This document shows positions 8,201 through 16,272 of a stretch of DNA of 64,000 bases, piece by piece. Under the pieces are notes generated by a model. That model saw only the letters and a list, made by a program, of their open reading frames with translations, made no database searches and had not been told where the DNA came from. The DNA comes from Cellulomonas sp. Leaf334 (GTDB taxonomy: Bacteria; Actinomycetota; Actinomycetes; Actinomycetales; Cellulomonadaceae), in contig NZ_LMOO01000005.1 in the NCBI RefSeq assembly GCF_001424195.1, positions 694,541 to 758,540 on the forward strand, in the 5' to 3' direction. The position numbers and the translations under genes are program-made. Positions within the stretch are counted from its first letter, which is position 1. Every line of letters starts with the position of its first letter.

Positions 8201-9914
8201 CGTCGGCCGGTACTCGTCGACGGCCGGGGCGTTCTCCGGGACCGGTCTGCAGCGCGCGCCGCTGCGCACCGAGCCCATGAGCGGCGCGTACACCTACGCC
8301 ACCGGCTACCCGGGGTCGTCGAGCACGACCAGCTACCTGGTGGACGTCGTGTTCACGCAGGACGCCGCGGCGCTCGCCGTCACCGCGCAGTCACCGGCGG
8401 CGGCCGATCCCGGTGCGTCGGTCTCGGCGCCCGTGAGCGTCACCTTCAACGCTCCGCTCGCGGCGGGCGCCACCCTGAGCCTCAGGGCGGGCACCGCCGC
8501 GGTGGCGGGGACGGCGACGCGGTCGTCGGACGCGCGGACGCTCGTCTTCACGCCCTCGTCAGCGCTGGCGAGGTCGACCGTCTACACGGCGACGGCGAGC
8601 AGCCTCGTCTCGACCGACGGCAGCACCCTGGCCGACGTCACGTGGTCGTTCACCACGGCGGCCGCGGACAACTGCCCGTGCACGCTCTTCAGCGGGCTGA
8701 CGCCGGCCACCAGCTCCGTCAACGACTCCTCCGCGGTCGAGCTGGGCGTCTCGTTCAGCCCGACGAGCTGGGGTGTGGTGACGGGCGTCCGGTTCTACAA
8801 GGGGGCCGGCAACACCGGGACGCACACGGGGACGCTGTGGAGCTCGTCCGGCCAGCTGCTGCGAACCGTGACGTTCGCCGACGAGTCGGCCTCGGGCTGG
8901 CAGACCGCACTGTTCTCCAGCCCTTACCAGGTCGCTCCCGGGACCACCTACGTCGTGTCGTACCACGCGCCCCAGGGCCACTACGCGGCGACGCCGAACG
9001 ACTTCACGGTCAATCGCACCGTCGGGCCCCTGACCACGCCCGCGGTCGGCAACGGCCGGTACCGCTACGGCAGCGGGGGAGTGGCCCCCACCGAGACGTG
9101 GCAGCAGACGAACTACTTCGTCGACGTGGTGTTCGCCACGGCGGCACCGGACCTGCCCACGGTGTCGGCGCAGGCTCCGCCGGCGGGTGCGACCGGCATC
9201 TCGACGTCGGCCTCGGTGGGTGCGACCCTCTCGGTGGCCCCCGCCTCGGGCTCGCCGGCCATGGCGCTGAGCGGTCCGTTCGGCACGATCGCGGGGGAGA
9301 GCTCCTACGACCCGACGACGCGCCGGGTGATGTTCACGCCGAGCTCCGCCCTCCCTGCGGGAAGCTCGATCTCGGTGGCGACGACGCTGGCGGGCACCCC
9401 GCTCGCCGGTGGGTCGTGGACGTTCACCACGGCTGCGGCGACCGGTTCGGCCGTGTCGCTGTGGACGGACTCGGAGGTGCCGACGGTCGCGGCGTGGAAC
9501 GACCCCGACCCGGTCATGGTGGGCACGCGGTTCACCGCGAGCGCGCCGGGAGCGGTCACCGCCATCAGGTTCTACAAGGGCGCGACCAACACCGGCACGC
9601 ACACGGTGAGCCTCTGGGACGCGGCCGGGGTCAAGGTCGCGGAGGCGCCCTCGAGCGCGGAGTCGGCGTCCGGCTGGCAGACGGTGCCGCTCACCACGCC
9701 CGCCGTGCTCGTGCCCGGGCAGGTCTACACGGCGGCGTACCACTCGACCTCGGGCCGGTACGCGGTCACCTCGAACGGCCTCGCCGCCGTCCGCACCGTC
9801 GGACCGCTCTCGACCGTCGCCACGGGTGGTGCGTACGTCTACGGGACGACGTTCCCGGCGTCCTCCACGTCGACGTTCTTCGGGGTGGACCTCGTGTTCG
9901 CCCCGGCCGGCTAG
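5205..9914 (+). CDS. Large secreted protein: DmfB-like N-terminus, Ig-like domains and four DUF4082 domains
   Basis: 1569 residues with a Sec-type signal peptide (residues 1-34, LVGLVAALATGASLVVVAATPGAAA). Residues 40-520 resemble the N,N-dimethylformamidase beta-subunit-like domain (VNYDIDIYRTGWYGG, VFMSVGHDEYWSGAQR, NLAFFSGNEAYWR). An Ig-like domain follows (about 535-628), then four DUF4082 modules at about 630-785, 895-1050, 1155-1312 and 1414-1569. Each has the core GVRFYKG(A/P)xNTGTHxGxLW and SGWQT. Between them are three SbsA-type Ig-like domains (about 790-888, 1055-1152, 1318-1410) ending in WSFTTA. No enzyme activity is established for such proteins. The repeats suggest a long cell-surface or extracellular polymer-binding protein; the EPS is the obvious partner. 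A terminator follows. The same DUF4082 module appears in the protein at 23266. Confidence 0.85.
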   Translation: MSSRPVSRRLVGLVAALATGASLVVVAATPGAAADPCATGGNPIVCENSRTGTDPDVWDIDGAGDEGIQGYATDISVNVGSTVQFKIKTDAVNYDIDIYRTGWYGGDGARFITSVPSPSVRQNQPGCVSDDDTGNYDCGNWAVSASWAVPTTAVSGVYLAKLTDPVTDDTSHITFVVRNDASTSAVVFQTSDTTWHAYNTYGGSSFYQGGAVGRAYKLSYNRPFATRNWEQGRDFYFSSEYAMVRFLERNGYDVSYLAGVDSDRRGALIKNHKVFMSVGHDEYWSGAQRANIEAARDAGVNLAFFSGNEAYWRTRYESSIAGTPTAYRTLTSYKETWSNQKVDDTSPEWTGTWRDPRFASPANGGGRPENNLTGTMYTSNFSDLPVTVSADEGKYRLWRNTSLTSLSSGTKVALAPHTIGYESNEDVDNGARPQGLVRLSTTTGLVPQYLQDFGNVVAEGTTTHHLTLYRAPSGALVFSAGSIQWAWGLDQEHDGDGAAADPRMQQATVNLLADMKAQPGSLMTGLVAATASSDTTGPVATISSPASGASIANGTSVTVSGVATDVGGRVAGVEVSTDAGASWHPATGTTAWSYTYVQSGNGSTPVRVRAVDDSANIGAVATRSFTVACPCSLFGSAVPKVPAANDPDAVELGLKFSATANGFVTGVRFYKGAGNTGTHVGSLWSSTGARLATATFQNETSAGWQTAVLSPAVEVTAGTTYVVSYTAPAGHYAMQDDAFWYRGVSAPPLLVAGGFGASGAGTFGAPGTFPAESFRSTHYFVDVVYSSVDTTPLTISGQSPLGGSTSVPVGSPVSVVLSKAVTAGSVAMTLTAQGGSAVAGTTSYDATTRRATFTPSAALGASTVYTASVSASANGAGITGPSTWSFTTAAPPQVPGGRTVSFYDDSAVPATLQDPDTDAVTLGTRFASSVDGTVTGVRFYKGPNNTGTHVGQLWAVGGSQPLAQATFGSESTSGWQTVLFATPVRITKDTEYIVAYRAPVGRYSSTAGAFSGTGLQRAPLRTEPMSGAYTYATGYPGSSSTTSYLVDVVFTQDAAALAVTAQSPAAADPGASVSAPVSVTFNAPLAAGATLSLRAGTAAVAGTATRSSDARTLVFTPSSALARSTVYTATASSLVSTDGSTLADVTWSFTTAAADNCPCTLFSGLTPATSSVNDSSAVELGVSFSPTSWGVVTGVRFYKGAGNTGTHTGTLWSSSGQLLRTVTFADESASGWQTALFSSPYQVAPGTTYVVSYHAPQGHYAATPNDFTVNRTVGPLTTPAVGNGRYRYGSGGVAPTETWQQTNYFVDVVFATAAPDLPTVSAQAPPAGATGISTSASVGATLSVAPASGSPAMALSGPFGTIAGESSYDPTTRRVMFTPSSALPAGSSISVATTLAGTPLAGGSWTFTTAAATGSAVSLWTDSEVPTVAAWNDPDPVMVGTRFTASAPGAVTAIRFYKGATNTGTHTVSLWDAAGVKVAEAPSSAESASGWQTVPLTTPAVLVPGQVYTAAYHSTSGRYAVTSNGLAAVRTVGPLSTVATGGAYVYGTTFPASSTSTFFGVDLVFAPAG

Positions 9915-9920
9915 GGCCTC

Positions 9921-9962
9921 CCGGAGCGGCCCGCGACGTCGAGGTCGCGGGCCGCGCTCCGG
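9921..9962 (+). terminator. Hairpin terminator after the DUF4082 protein gene
   Basis: CCGGAGCGGCCCGCGAC (9921-9937) pairs with 9944-9962 with a 2-base bulge around a short loop. It starts 7 bases after the stop codon. Confidence 0.7.
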
Positions 9963-9982
9963 TGGGTGCCGCCGTTCGGGTG

Positions 9983-10028
9983 TTCACCCCGTCGTCGCGG
10001 GGTGAAAATGTCCGATATCTACGGACAT
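9983..10028. promoter_or_regulatory. Two stacked inverted repeats in front of the sugar-pathway operon
   Basis: TTCACCCC (9983-9990) and GGGGTGAA (9999-10006) form a perfect inverted repeat with an 8-base spacer. Immediately after it, ATGTCCG (10008-10014) and CGGACAT (10022-10028) form a second perfect inverted repeat with a 7-base spacer. Both lie 52-97 bases before the ATG at 10080, where regulators would act. The first contains GTTCACC, the PHO-box unit; the second recurs as half-sites elsewhere in the locus. Confidence 0.5.
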
Positions 10029-10079
10029 GCCCCGTCGGGTTCGTGACACTGGAGCCCACCAAGACGTGAGGGGTATGAC

Positions 10080-11135
10080 ATGACCGAGCAGCTGCGTGCG
10101 GCTGTGGTGGGGGCGGGCTACTGGGGCCCGAACCTCGCCCGCAACTTCCGGAACAGCCCGGACTGGGATCTCGTCGCCGTGTGCGACCTGGACGCCGACC
10201 GGGCCCGGAAGGTGGTCGGTGCGCGGTCGACGGTGGACGTGATGACGTCGGTCAGCGACCTGCTGGCCCGCGACGACGTCGACGCGATCGCGATCGCGAC
10301 GCCGGCCCGGACGCACGCCCCGATCGCTCTCGCCGCGCTCGAGGCGGGCAAGCACGTCCTGGTCGAGAAGCCGATCGCGGACCGCGGCACGGGGGCCCGC
10401 CAGATGGTGGCGCGGGCGGCCGAGCTCGACCGCGTCCTCATGGTCGACCACACGTTCTGCTACACGTCGCCGGTGCTCAAGATGCGCGAGCTGATCGCGG
10501 AGGGTCACCTCGGCGACATCCTGTTCGTCGACTCGGTCCGGATCAACCTCGGCATCGTGCAGCCGGACGTGGACGTCTTCTGGGACCTCGCCCCGCACGA
10601 CCTGTCGATCCTCGACTTCATCCTCCCGGGGGGCCTCGTCCCGTCGGGTGTCGCCGCGCAGGGGGCCGACCCGTTGGGCACCGGCCAGTCCTGCGTCGGG
10701 TACCTGACGCTGCCGCTGCCGGGCGGGGCCATCGCGCACGTCCACGTCAACTGGCTCAGCCCCACCAAGATCCGCCAGATGGTGGTCGGGGGCAGCAAGC
10801 GCACGCTCGTCTGGGACGACCTGTCCCCGCAGCAGCGCCTCACCGTGTACGACCGCGGGGTCGAGCTCGGTCAGCCGCTGCCCGACAAGACGACGGCCAA
10901 CATCTCCTACCGTCTCGGTGACGCCTGGGCCCCGGCCCTGCCCGAGAAGGAGGCGCTCGGCGTGATGGTCGCGGAGCTCGCGTCCGCCATCCGCGAGCGT
11001 CGCGCACCCCGCACGGACGGGCACGCCGGGCTGCGCGTGCTCGACGTCCTCGAGTCCGCGTCCCTCAGCCTGCGCGACGGCGGTCGTCTGACCCCCGTCG
11101 CCTCGTCCGCACCCACGATGGAGACCGTCGCATGA
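10080..11135 (+). CDS. Gfo/Idh/MocA-family NAD(P)-dependent sugar oxidoreductase
   Basis: 351 residues. The N-terminal Rossmann fold begins AAVVGAGYWGPNLARNF (GxGxxG variant), followed by the family motif EKPIA (residues about 98-102) and the C-terminal alpha/beta domain with the DLAPHDLSILDF segment containing the conserved His of the family. Relatives (WlbA/WbpB) oxidise C3 of UDP-N-acetylglucosaminuronic acid, giving the keto group used by a DegT-type aminotransferase; here both partners follow downstream. GAGGGG precedes the ATG at good distance. First gene of a tight operon running to 16256 (each junction overlaps or nearly touches). The exact substrate is inferred. Confidence 0.85.
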   Translation: MTEQLRAAVVGAGYWGPNLARNFRNSPDWDLVAVCDLDADRARKVVGARSTVDVMTSVSDLLARDDVDAIAIATPARTHAPIALAALEAGKHVLVEKPIADRGTGARQMVARAAELDRVLMVDHTFCYTSPVLKMRELIAEGHLGDILFVDSVRINLGIVQPDVDVFWDLAPHDLSILDFILPGGLVPSGVAAQGADPLGTGQSCVGYLTLPLPGGAIAHVHVNWLSPTKIRQMVVGGSKRTLVWDDLSPQQRLTVYDRGVELGQPLPDKTTANISYRLGDAWAPALPEKEALGVMVAELASAIRERRAPRTDGHAGLRVLDVLESASLSLRDGGRLTPVASSAPTMETVA

Positions 11136-12139
11136 GCACGCTTCAGGGGGCCCGCGTCCTCGTCACCGGCGGGGCCGGCACCATCGGCTCGACCATCGTC
11201 GACCAGCTCCTCGACGCGAGGGTGAGCGACGTCGTGGTCCTGGACAACCTGGTCCGTGGGCGGCGCGAGAACCTCGCCGACGCGCTGGCGACCGGCAAGG
11301 TCCAGCTGGTCGAGGGCGACCTGCGCGACCGCGACCTGGTGCACGACGTCACCCGGGGGAAGGACCTGGTGTTCCACCAGGCCGCGATCCGGATCACGCA
11401 GTGCGCCGAGGAGCCGCGCCTGGCGCTCGAGGTCCTGGTGGACGGAACGTTCACCGTCCTGGAGGCGGCCGCGGAGCACAAGGTGGACAAGGTGATCGCC
11501 GCGTCGAGCGCGTCGGTCTACGGGCTGGCGGAGCAGTTCCCGACCGGGGAGCGGCACCACCACCACAACAACGACACGTTCTACGGTGCGGCCAAGTCGT
11601 TCAACGAGGGCATGGCCCGCAGCTTCCGCGCGATGTACGGGCTCGACTACGTGCTGCTGCGCTACTTCAACGTGTACGGCCCGCGCATGGACGTGCACGG
11701 CCTGTACACGGAGGTGCTGGTGCGCTGGATGGAGCGGATCGCCGACGGCCAGCCGCCCCTGATCTTCGGCGACGGCCTGCAGACGATGGACTTCGTCGTG
11801 ACGACCGACATCGCGCGCGCCAACCTGCTCGCGGCCACCAGCGACGTCGTGGACGGCGTCTACAACATCGCGAGCGGCACCGAGACGAGCCTGCTCGGGC
11901 TCGCGCAGGCGCTGCTGCGGGCGATGGACTCCGACCTGTCCGTCGAGCACGGCCCCGACCGGGCGGTCAACGGCGTGACGCGCCGGCTGGCGGACACGTC
12001 CGCGGCGCGCATCGACCTGGGCTTCGAGGCCCAGGTCGGGCTCGAGGAGGGTCTGCGGGAGCTGGTCGCCTGGTGGCGGCCGTTGCGCAGCGAGATCGCC
12101 GCAGGCCGGGCGCTGAGCAGCGCGGGTGCACGCCCGTGA
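11132..12139 (+). CDS. NAD-dependent nucleotide-sugar epimerase/dehydratase
   Basis: 335 residues of the extended short-chain dehydrogenase type. GGAGTIGS near residue 10 is the NAD-binding glycine motif; SSASVYG and the catalytic YGAAK (YxxxK) are present; RYFNVYGPRMDVHG is typical of UDP-sugar epimerases. Substrate is a nucleotide sugar; 4-epimerisation is the commonest activity, but dehydratase or reductase activity cannot be excluded. Starts inside the stop of the upstream oxidoreductase (ATGA overlap), so translation is coupled. Confidence 0.88.
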   Translation: MSTLQGARVLVTGGAGTIGSTIVDQLLDARVSDVVVLDNLVRGRRENLADALATGKVQLVEGDLRDRDLVHDVTRGKDLVFHQAAIRITQCAEEPRLALEVLVDGTFTVLEAAAEHKVDKVIAASSASVYGLAEQFPTGERHHHHNNDTFYGAAKSFNEGMARSFRAMYGLDYVLLRYFNVYGPRMDVHGLYTEVLVRWMERIADGQPPLIFGDGLQTMDFVVTTDIARANLLAATSDVVDGVYNIASGTETSLLGLAQALLRAMDSDLSVEHGPDRAVNGVTRRLADTSAARIDLGFEAQVGLEEGLRELVAWWRPLRSEIAAGRALSSAGARP

Positions 12140-13266
12140 GCCGTGTCAACGTCATGCAGCCCTGGTTCGGGCCGGAGGAGATCGCCGCGGTCAGCGAGGT
12201 GATCGCGTCCGGCTGGGTGGCGCAGGGCCCCCGGGTCGCCGCGTTCGAGGCGGCGTTCGCCGAGGCCATGCAGGCCGAGCACGCCGTCGCGGCGTCGTCG
12301 TGCACCACCGCGCTGCACCTCGCGCTGGTCGTCGCCGGGGTGCAGGCCGGGGACGACGTGGTCGTCCCGTCGTTCTCGTTCATCGCCACGTCGAACGCCC
12401 CCGTCTACGTGGGTGCGCGCCCGGTGTTCGCCGACGTCGACCCCGTCACCGGCAACCTCACCGCAGCGTCCGTCGAGGCTGTGCTGACCGACGCCACCCG
12501 CGCGGTGATCGTGGTGGACCAGGGTGGTGTCCCGGTGGACCTGGACGCGATCCGCGCCGTGACGGACCCGCGCGGCATCGTCGTCATCGAGGACGCGGCG
12601 TGCGGGGCGGGGTCGACGTACCGCGGTCGACCCGTCGGTGCGGGCGCGGACGTCGCGGCGTGGTCGTTCCACCCGCGCAAGATCGTCACCACGGGTGAGG
12701 GCGGCATGCTCACCACGCCGCACGCCGAGTGGGCCGAGCGCGCCCGGCGCCTGCGCGAGCACGCGATGAGCGTCTCCGCGGCTGCCCGCCACGCCAGCGT
12801 GCTGGCGCCCCCGGAGGAGTACCTCGAGGTCGGCTACAACTACCGGATGACGGACCTGCAGGCCGCCGTCGGCATCGTGCAGCTGGGCCGGCTGCCGGAG
12901 GTCGTCGCGCGTCGCCGCGAGATCGCAGCGACGTACACCAAGCAGATCGCCGAGCTGCCCGGGCTGCGCGCCGTGGCCGACCCCGCGTGGGGAACGAGCA
13001 ACTTCCAGTCCTTCTGGGTCGAGGTCGGACCCGGTTTCCCGCTCGACCGCGACGGGCTGCTGGCGCACCTCGCCGACGCGGAGATCTCCGCGCGCCGCGG
13101 CATCATGGCGACGCACCGCCAGCCCGCGTACGCCGGGACGTCCCACGCTCCGCTGCCTGTCACCGAGCACCTCACCGACTCGACCCTGATCCTGCCGGTG
13201 TTCCACCAGATGTCGGAGTCCGAGCAGTCGCGCGTCGTCGACGCGCTGCGCTCGGCCGGTGCCTGA
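12136..13266 (+). CDS. DegT/DnrJ/EryC1-family sugar aminotransferase (first copy)
   Basis: 376 residues from a GTG overlapping the previous stop (GTGA). PLP-dependent fold type I enzyme that adds an amino group to a keto-nucleotide sugar. Visible features: start MQPWFGPEEIAAV, the cofactor segment SSCTTALHLAL, VVIEDAACGAGSTY (Asp contacting the PLP nitrogen), and SFHPRKIVTTGEGG with the Schiff-base Lys. YNYRMTDLQAAVGIVQL is the usual C-terminal family signature. A second, distinct family member lies at 13984, so two different amino groups (or two sugars) are probably made. Confidence 0.9.
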   Translation: MSRVNVMQPWFGPEEIAAVSEVIASGWVAQGPRVAAFEAAFAEAMQAEHAVAASSCTTALHLALVVAGVQAGDDVVVPSFSFIATSNAPVYVGARPVFADVDPVTGNLTAASVEAVLTDATRAVIVVDQGGVPVDLDAIRAVTDPRGIVVIEDAACGAGSTYRGRPVGAGADVAAWSFHPRKIVTTGEGGMLTTPHAEWAERARRLREHAMSVSAAARHASVLAPPEEYLEVGYNYRMTDLQAAVGIVQLGRLPEVVARRREIAATYTKQIAELPGLRAVADPAWGTSNFQSFWVEVGPGFPLDRDGLLAHLADAEISARRGIMATHRQPAYAGTSHAPLPVTEHLTDSTLILPVFHQMSESEQSRVVDALRSAGA

Positions 13267-13267
13267 C

Positions 13268-13987
13268 GTGGCCACACAGCTGATCCTGGTCGCTGCCAGC
13301 GGGCTGGCCCGCGAGGTGCTCGCGCTCGTGCGGGCCCACGGCGGGTACGACGTCGTGGGCTTCCTGGACGACGACGTCGCGCGGCACGGCACCACCCTGG
13401 ACGGAGTGCCGGTGCTCGGCGGGATCGACGCCGTGACCGAGCACCCGGACGCCGAGCTGCTCGTGTGCGTCGGCAAGGGTGCGAGCCGCGAGCAGGTCGT
13501 GGAGCGGCTCGACGGCCTCGGGGTCTTCCCGATCCGGTACGCGACGGTCGTGCACCCCGCCGTGGACGTCCCCGACGGCTGCGAGGTCGGCGTCGGGTCG
13601 ATCCTGCTGGCCGGGGTCGCCATGACCGCCGCCGTGACGGTCGGCTCCCACGTCGTGGTGATGCCGAACGCGACGCTCACGCACGACTGCGTGCTGCAGG
13701 ACTTCAGCACCGTCTGCGCAGGCGTGGCCCTCGGCGGCAGCGTCGTCGTGGGCCGGGCCGCCTACCTGGGCATGAACGCCTCCGTGCGCGAGAACGTGCG
13801 CGTGGGCGAGGGGGCGACGCTCGGCATGGGCGCCGCACTCCTGGTGGACCAGCCGGACGGGGAGACCTGGGCGGGGGTGCCGGCGCGAGCGCTCGGCGTC
13901 CCGACCGGCATCGCCCGGCACCGTAACGACGGGTGGCCCGCGACCGCGGAGCACACCGAGCGCATCGACGAAGGAGCACGGGCATGA
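13268..13987 (+). CDS. NeuD/PglD-family sugar acetyltransferase
   Basis: 239 residues. An N-terminal Rossmann-like nucleotide-sugar binding domain (LILVAASGLAREVLALV, residues 4-20; DVVGFLDDD) is joined to left-handed beta-helix repeats (about 105-220), with the catalytic-type His in NATLTHDCVLQDFSTV. PglD acetylates the 4-amino group of UDP-diaminobacillosamine; NeuD acetylates sialic acid precursors. Lying between two aminotransferases, it most likely acetylates one of their products. GTG at 13268 is taken as start, 1 base after the upstream stop; an in-frame GTG at 13259 is the alternative. Confidence 0.87.
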   Translation: MATQLILVAASGLAREVLALVRAHGGYDVVGFLDDDVARHGTTLDGVPVLGGIDAVTEHPDAELLVCVGKGASREQVVERLDGLGVFPIRYATVVHPAVDVPDGCEVGVGSILLAGVAMTAAVTVGSHVVVMPNATLTHDCVLQDFSTVCAGVALGGSVVVGRAAYLGMNASVRENVRVGEGATLGMGAALLVDQPDGETWAGVPARALGVPTGIARHRNDGWPATAEHTERIDEGARA

Positions 13988-15087
13988 CGACGATCCCGCT
14001 GGTGGACCTGGGGGCCCAGCAGGCCGAGATCGCCGAGGAGGTGCGCGCCGGTCTCGACGAGGTCTTCGCGACCACGGCGTTCGTCGGAGGCCCGGCCGTC
14101 GGCCGGTTCGAGGCCGCGTACGCGGCGTTCTCGCAGGCCACGCACTGTGTCGGCGTCGCCAACGGCACCGACGCCCTGGAGCTGGCTCTGCGTGCGGCGG
14201 GCGTGCGGCCCGGCGGTGAGGTGATCGTCCCGGCGAACACCTTCATCGCGACCGCCGAGGCGGCGTCCCGGATCGGCGCCGTCCCGGTGCCGGTCGACGT
14301 CGACCCGGTGCACCTGCTCATCGACCCTGCCGCGGTGCGGGCGGCGGTCGGTCCCCGGACCGAGGCGATAGTCCCCGTGCACCTGTTCGGCCAGGTGGCA
14401 CCCGTCGAGGAGATCGGCAAGATCGCCGCCGACGCCGGGGTCCCCATGATCGAGGACGCCGCCCAGTCGCAGGGCGCGCTGCGGCACGGCCGCGCCGCGG
14501 GCTCGTTCGGGCTGGCCGCGGGAACGAGCTTCTACCCGGGCAAGAACCTCGGTGCCGCGGGCGACGCGGGCGCGGTGACGACCTCCGACGCGGAGGTCGC
14601 GCGCACGGTCCGGGTCATCGCGGCCCACGGCTCCGCGCGCAAGTACGAGCACGAGACGATCGGCATGAACTCGCGGCTCGACACCGTCCAGGCCGTGGTG
14701 CTCGAGGCGAAGCTGCGCCGGCTGGCCGGGTGGAACGACGCCCGTCGTGCCGCCGCGGCCCGGTACGCCGAGCTCCTCAGCGGCATCGACGGCGTCCGCG
14801 TGCCGGTCAGTGCTGCCGGCAACGAGGACGTCTGGCACCTGTACGTGGTCCAGGTCGACGAGCGCGACCGGGTCCTGCGCGAGCTGAACGAGGCGGGGAT
14901 CGGCGCGGGGATCCACTACCCGACGCCTGTGCACCTCACCGGCGCGTACGCGGACCTGGGTCTGCGCGCGGGGGCCTTCCCCGTCGCGGAGGCCGCCGCG
15001 GCCCGCATCCTGTCCCTGCCGATGTTCCCGCACCTGACGGCGGCACAGCAGGAGCGCGTCGTGGACGTGCTGGCCGGGGCAGTCTGA
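13984..15087 (+). CDS. DegT/DnrJ/EryC1-family sugar aminotransferase (second copy)
   Basis: 367 residues. Starts IPLVDLGAQQAEI, typical of the WbpE/WlbC branch that transaminates UDP-3-keto-N-acetylglucosaminuronic acid. NGTDALELALRAAGV, MIEDAAQSQGALR and the Schiff-base Lys in SFYPGKNLGAAGDAG are visible, as is EHETIGMNSRLDTVQA. Of the two aminotransferases this fits best with the WlbA-like oxidoreductase (10080) and the WlbB-like acetyltransferase (4342). ATG at 13984 overlaps the upstream stop and has AAGGAG before it. Confidence 0.9.
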   Translation: MTTIPLVDLGAQQAEIAEEVRAGLDEVFATTAFVGGPAVGRFEAAYAAFSQATHCVGVANGTDALELALRAAGVRPGGEVIVPANTFIATAEAASRIGAVPVPVDVDPVHLLIDPAAVRAAVGPRTEAIVPVHLFGQVAPVEEIGKIAADAGVPMIEDAAQSQGALRHGRAAGSFGLAAGTSFYPGKNLGAAGDAGAVTTSDAEVARTVRVIAAHGSARKYEHETIGMNSRLDTVQAVVLEAKLRRLAGWNDARRAAAARYAELLSGIDGVRVPVSAAGNEDVWHLYVVQVDERDRVLRELNEAGIGAGIHYPTPVHLTGAYADLGLRAGAFPVAEAAAARILSLPMFPHLTAAQQERVVDVLAGAV

Positions 15088-16256
15088 TGGCCGCCAGGCC
15101 CCGCTCGGTCCTCGTCCACCTCAACAGCCTCGAGCTCGGGGGGACGCAGATCAACGCGGTGGACCTGGCCGCTGCCCTGGTGCCGCACGGGTACGAGTCG
15201 CACCTGATCGGCCCGGAGCCGACCGGCACGGGCGCCAGCCTGCTCGACGTCGCCGCCGAGCGCGGGGTCCGGGTCACGCCGTTCCGCGAGCCGCCGACGG
15301 CGCTCGCCTACAGCCGCGTCCTGCGGCAGCGCGCCGACGCGGTCGGCGCCGACCTGCTGCACGCGTACGGGACGTGGGGTGCCGCGCGCGCGTTCTACTG
15401 GGGTCCGAGCCGGTTCGGCCGGCTGCCGTGGGTGCAGACGATGTACGAGATGGAGCTCCACCACTCGGTCCACCGGCACCACCCGCTCGTCGTGGGCACG
15501 GAGTACCTCGTCGAGGAGTGCGTCGACCGCCCCGGGCCGACCGTGCTGATCAGCCCGCCGGTCGACATGCTCCGGGACCGGCCACGACCGGCCGACGCGC
15601 CGCCCAACGAGCAGGTCACGATCGTCATCGTGTCGCGGCTCGAGGAGGACATGAAGTCGGTCCCGGTCGAGGCCGCGATCGGTGCGGTCGGGCTGCTGGC
15701 GGAGCACGACCTCGTCCTGGAGATCGTCGGCACCGGGGCGGCGGAGGCGCGCCTGCGGACGCTGGGTGAGAAGGCGAACGCCGACCTCGGCCGCGAGGCC
15801 GTCCGCTTCCTGGGCGCCCTGTCCGACCCGCGGCCCGCCTACGCGCGCGCCGACATCGTCCTCGGCATGGGCGGGTCCGCCGCCCGTGGCCTCGCGCACG
15901 GCAAGCCGCTCGTCGTCCAGGGCGAGGCCGGGTGGAGCGCGGTGCTCGAGCCGGACAACGCCGCGTTCCTCGCGCGCAGCAGCTACTGGAGCCCGGACAC
16001 CGTGGCCGAGCCGGCTGCCCTCCTGGCGCAGAACCTGCGCACGCTGGTCGACGACGAGGACCGCCGCCGACGCCTCGGAGAGTTCAGCCGGGCGTTCGCG
16101 GAGCAGCGGTTCGGGCTGACGGCGATGGCCGAGAAGCTGGTCGGCGTGTACGAGACGGCGCTGACCTCGTACACGGCGCGCTCCTGGTGGGCGGACCTGC
16201 CGGTCGAGGCGCGCCGCGTCCCGGACAAGCTCGCCCGGCTGACCCGGGTCCGCTGA
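15087..16256 (+). CDS. Glycosyltransferase, GT4-like
   Basis: 389 residues. N-terminal Rossmann domain begins VLVHLNSLELGGTQINAVDLAAAL, the acceptor-side start of GT-B enzymes; the C-terminal part has IVIVSRLEEDMKSVPVEAAI and VLGMGGSAARGLAHGKPLVV in the position of the donor-binding motif, although the usual EGxxxxxxE motif is not well preserved. Probably adds a sugar to the lipid-linked EPS repeat. ATG overlaps the preceding stop by 1 base (TGATG). Last gene of the 10080 operon; the convergent flippase ends 16 bases away. Confidence 0.8.
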   Translation: MAARPRSVLVHLNSLELGGTQINAVDLAAALVPHGYESHLIGPEPTGTGASLLDVAAERGVRVTPFREPPTALAYSRVLRQRADAVGADLLHAYGTWGAARAFYWGPSRFGRLPWVQTMYEMELHHSVHRHHPLVVGTEYLVEECVDRPGPTVLISPPVDMLRDRPRPADAPPNEQVTIVIVSRLEEDMKSVPVEAAIGAVGLLAEHDLVLEIVGTGAAEARLRTLGEKANADLGREAVRFLGALSDPRPAYARADIVLGMGGSAARGLAHGKPLVVQGEAGWSAVLEPDNAAFLARSSYWSPDTVAEPAALLAQNLRTLVDDEDRRRRLGEFSRAFAEQRFGLTAMAEKLVGVYETALTSYTARSWWADLPVEARRVPDKLARLTRVR

Positions 16257-16272
16257 CGCCGGACCTCGCGCG

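Noticed and set aside
4679..10069. A 1796-codon plus-strand open frame overlapping the DUF4082 gene
   Set aside because: The translation is Arg/Gly/His-rich nonsense in the +1-type frame of the real gene at 5205, which has a signal peptide and recognisable domains.
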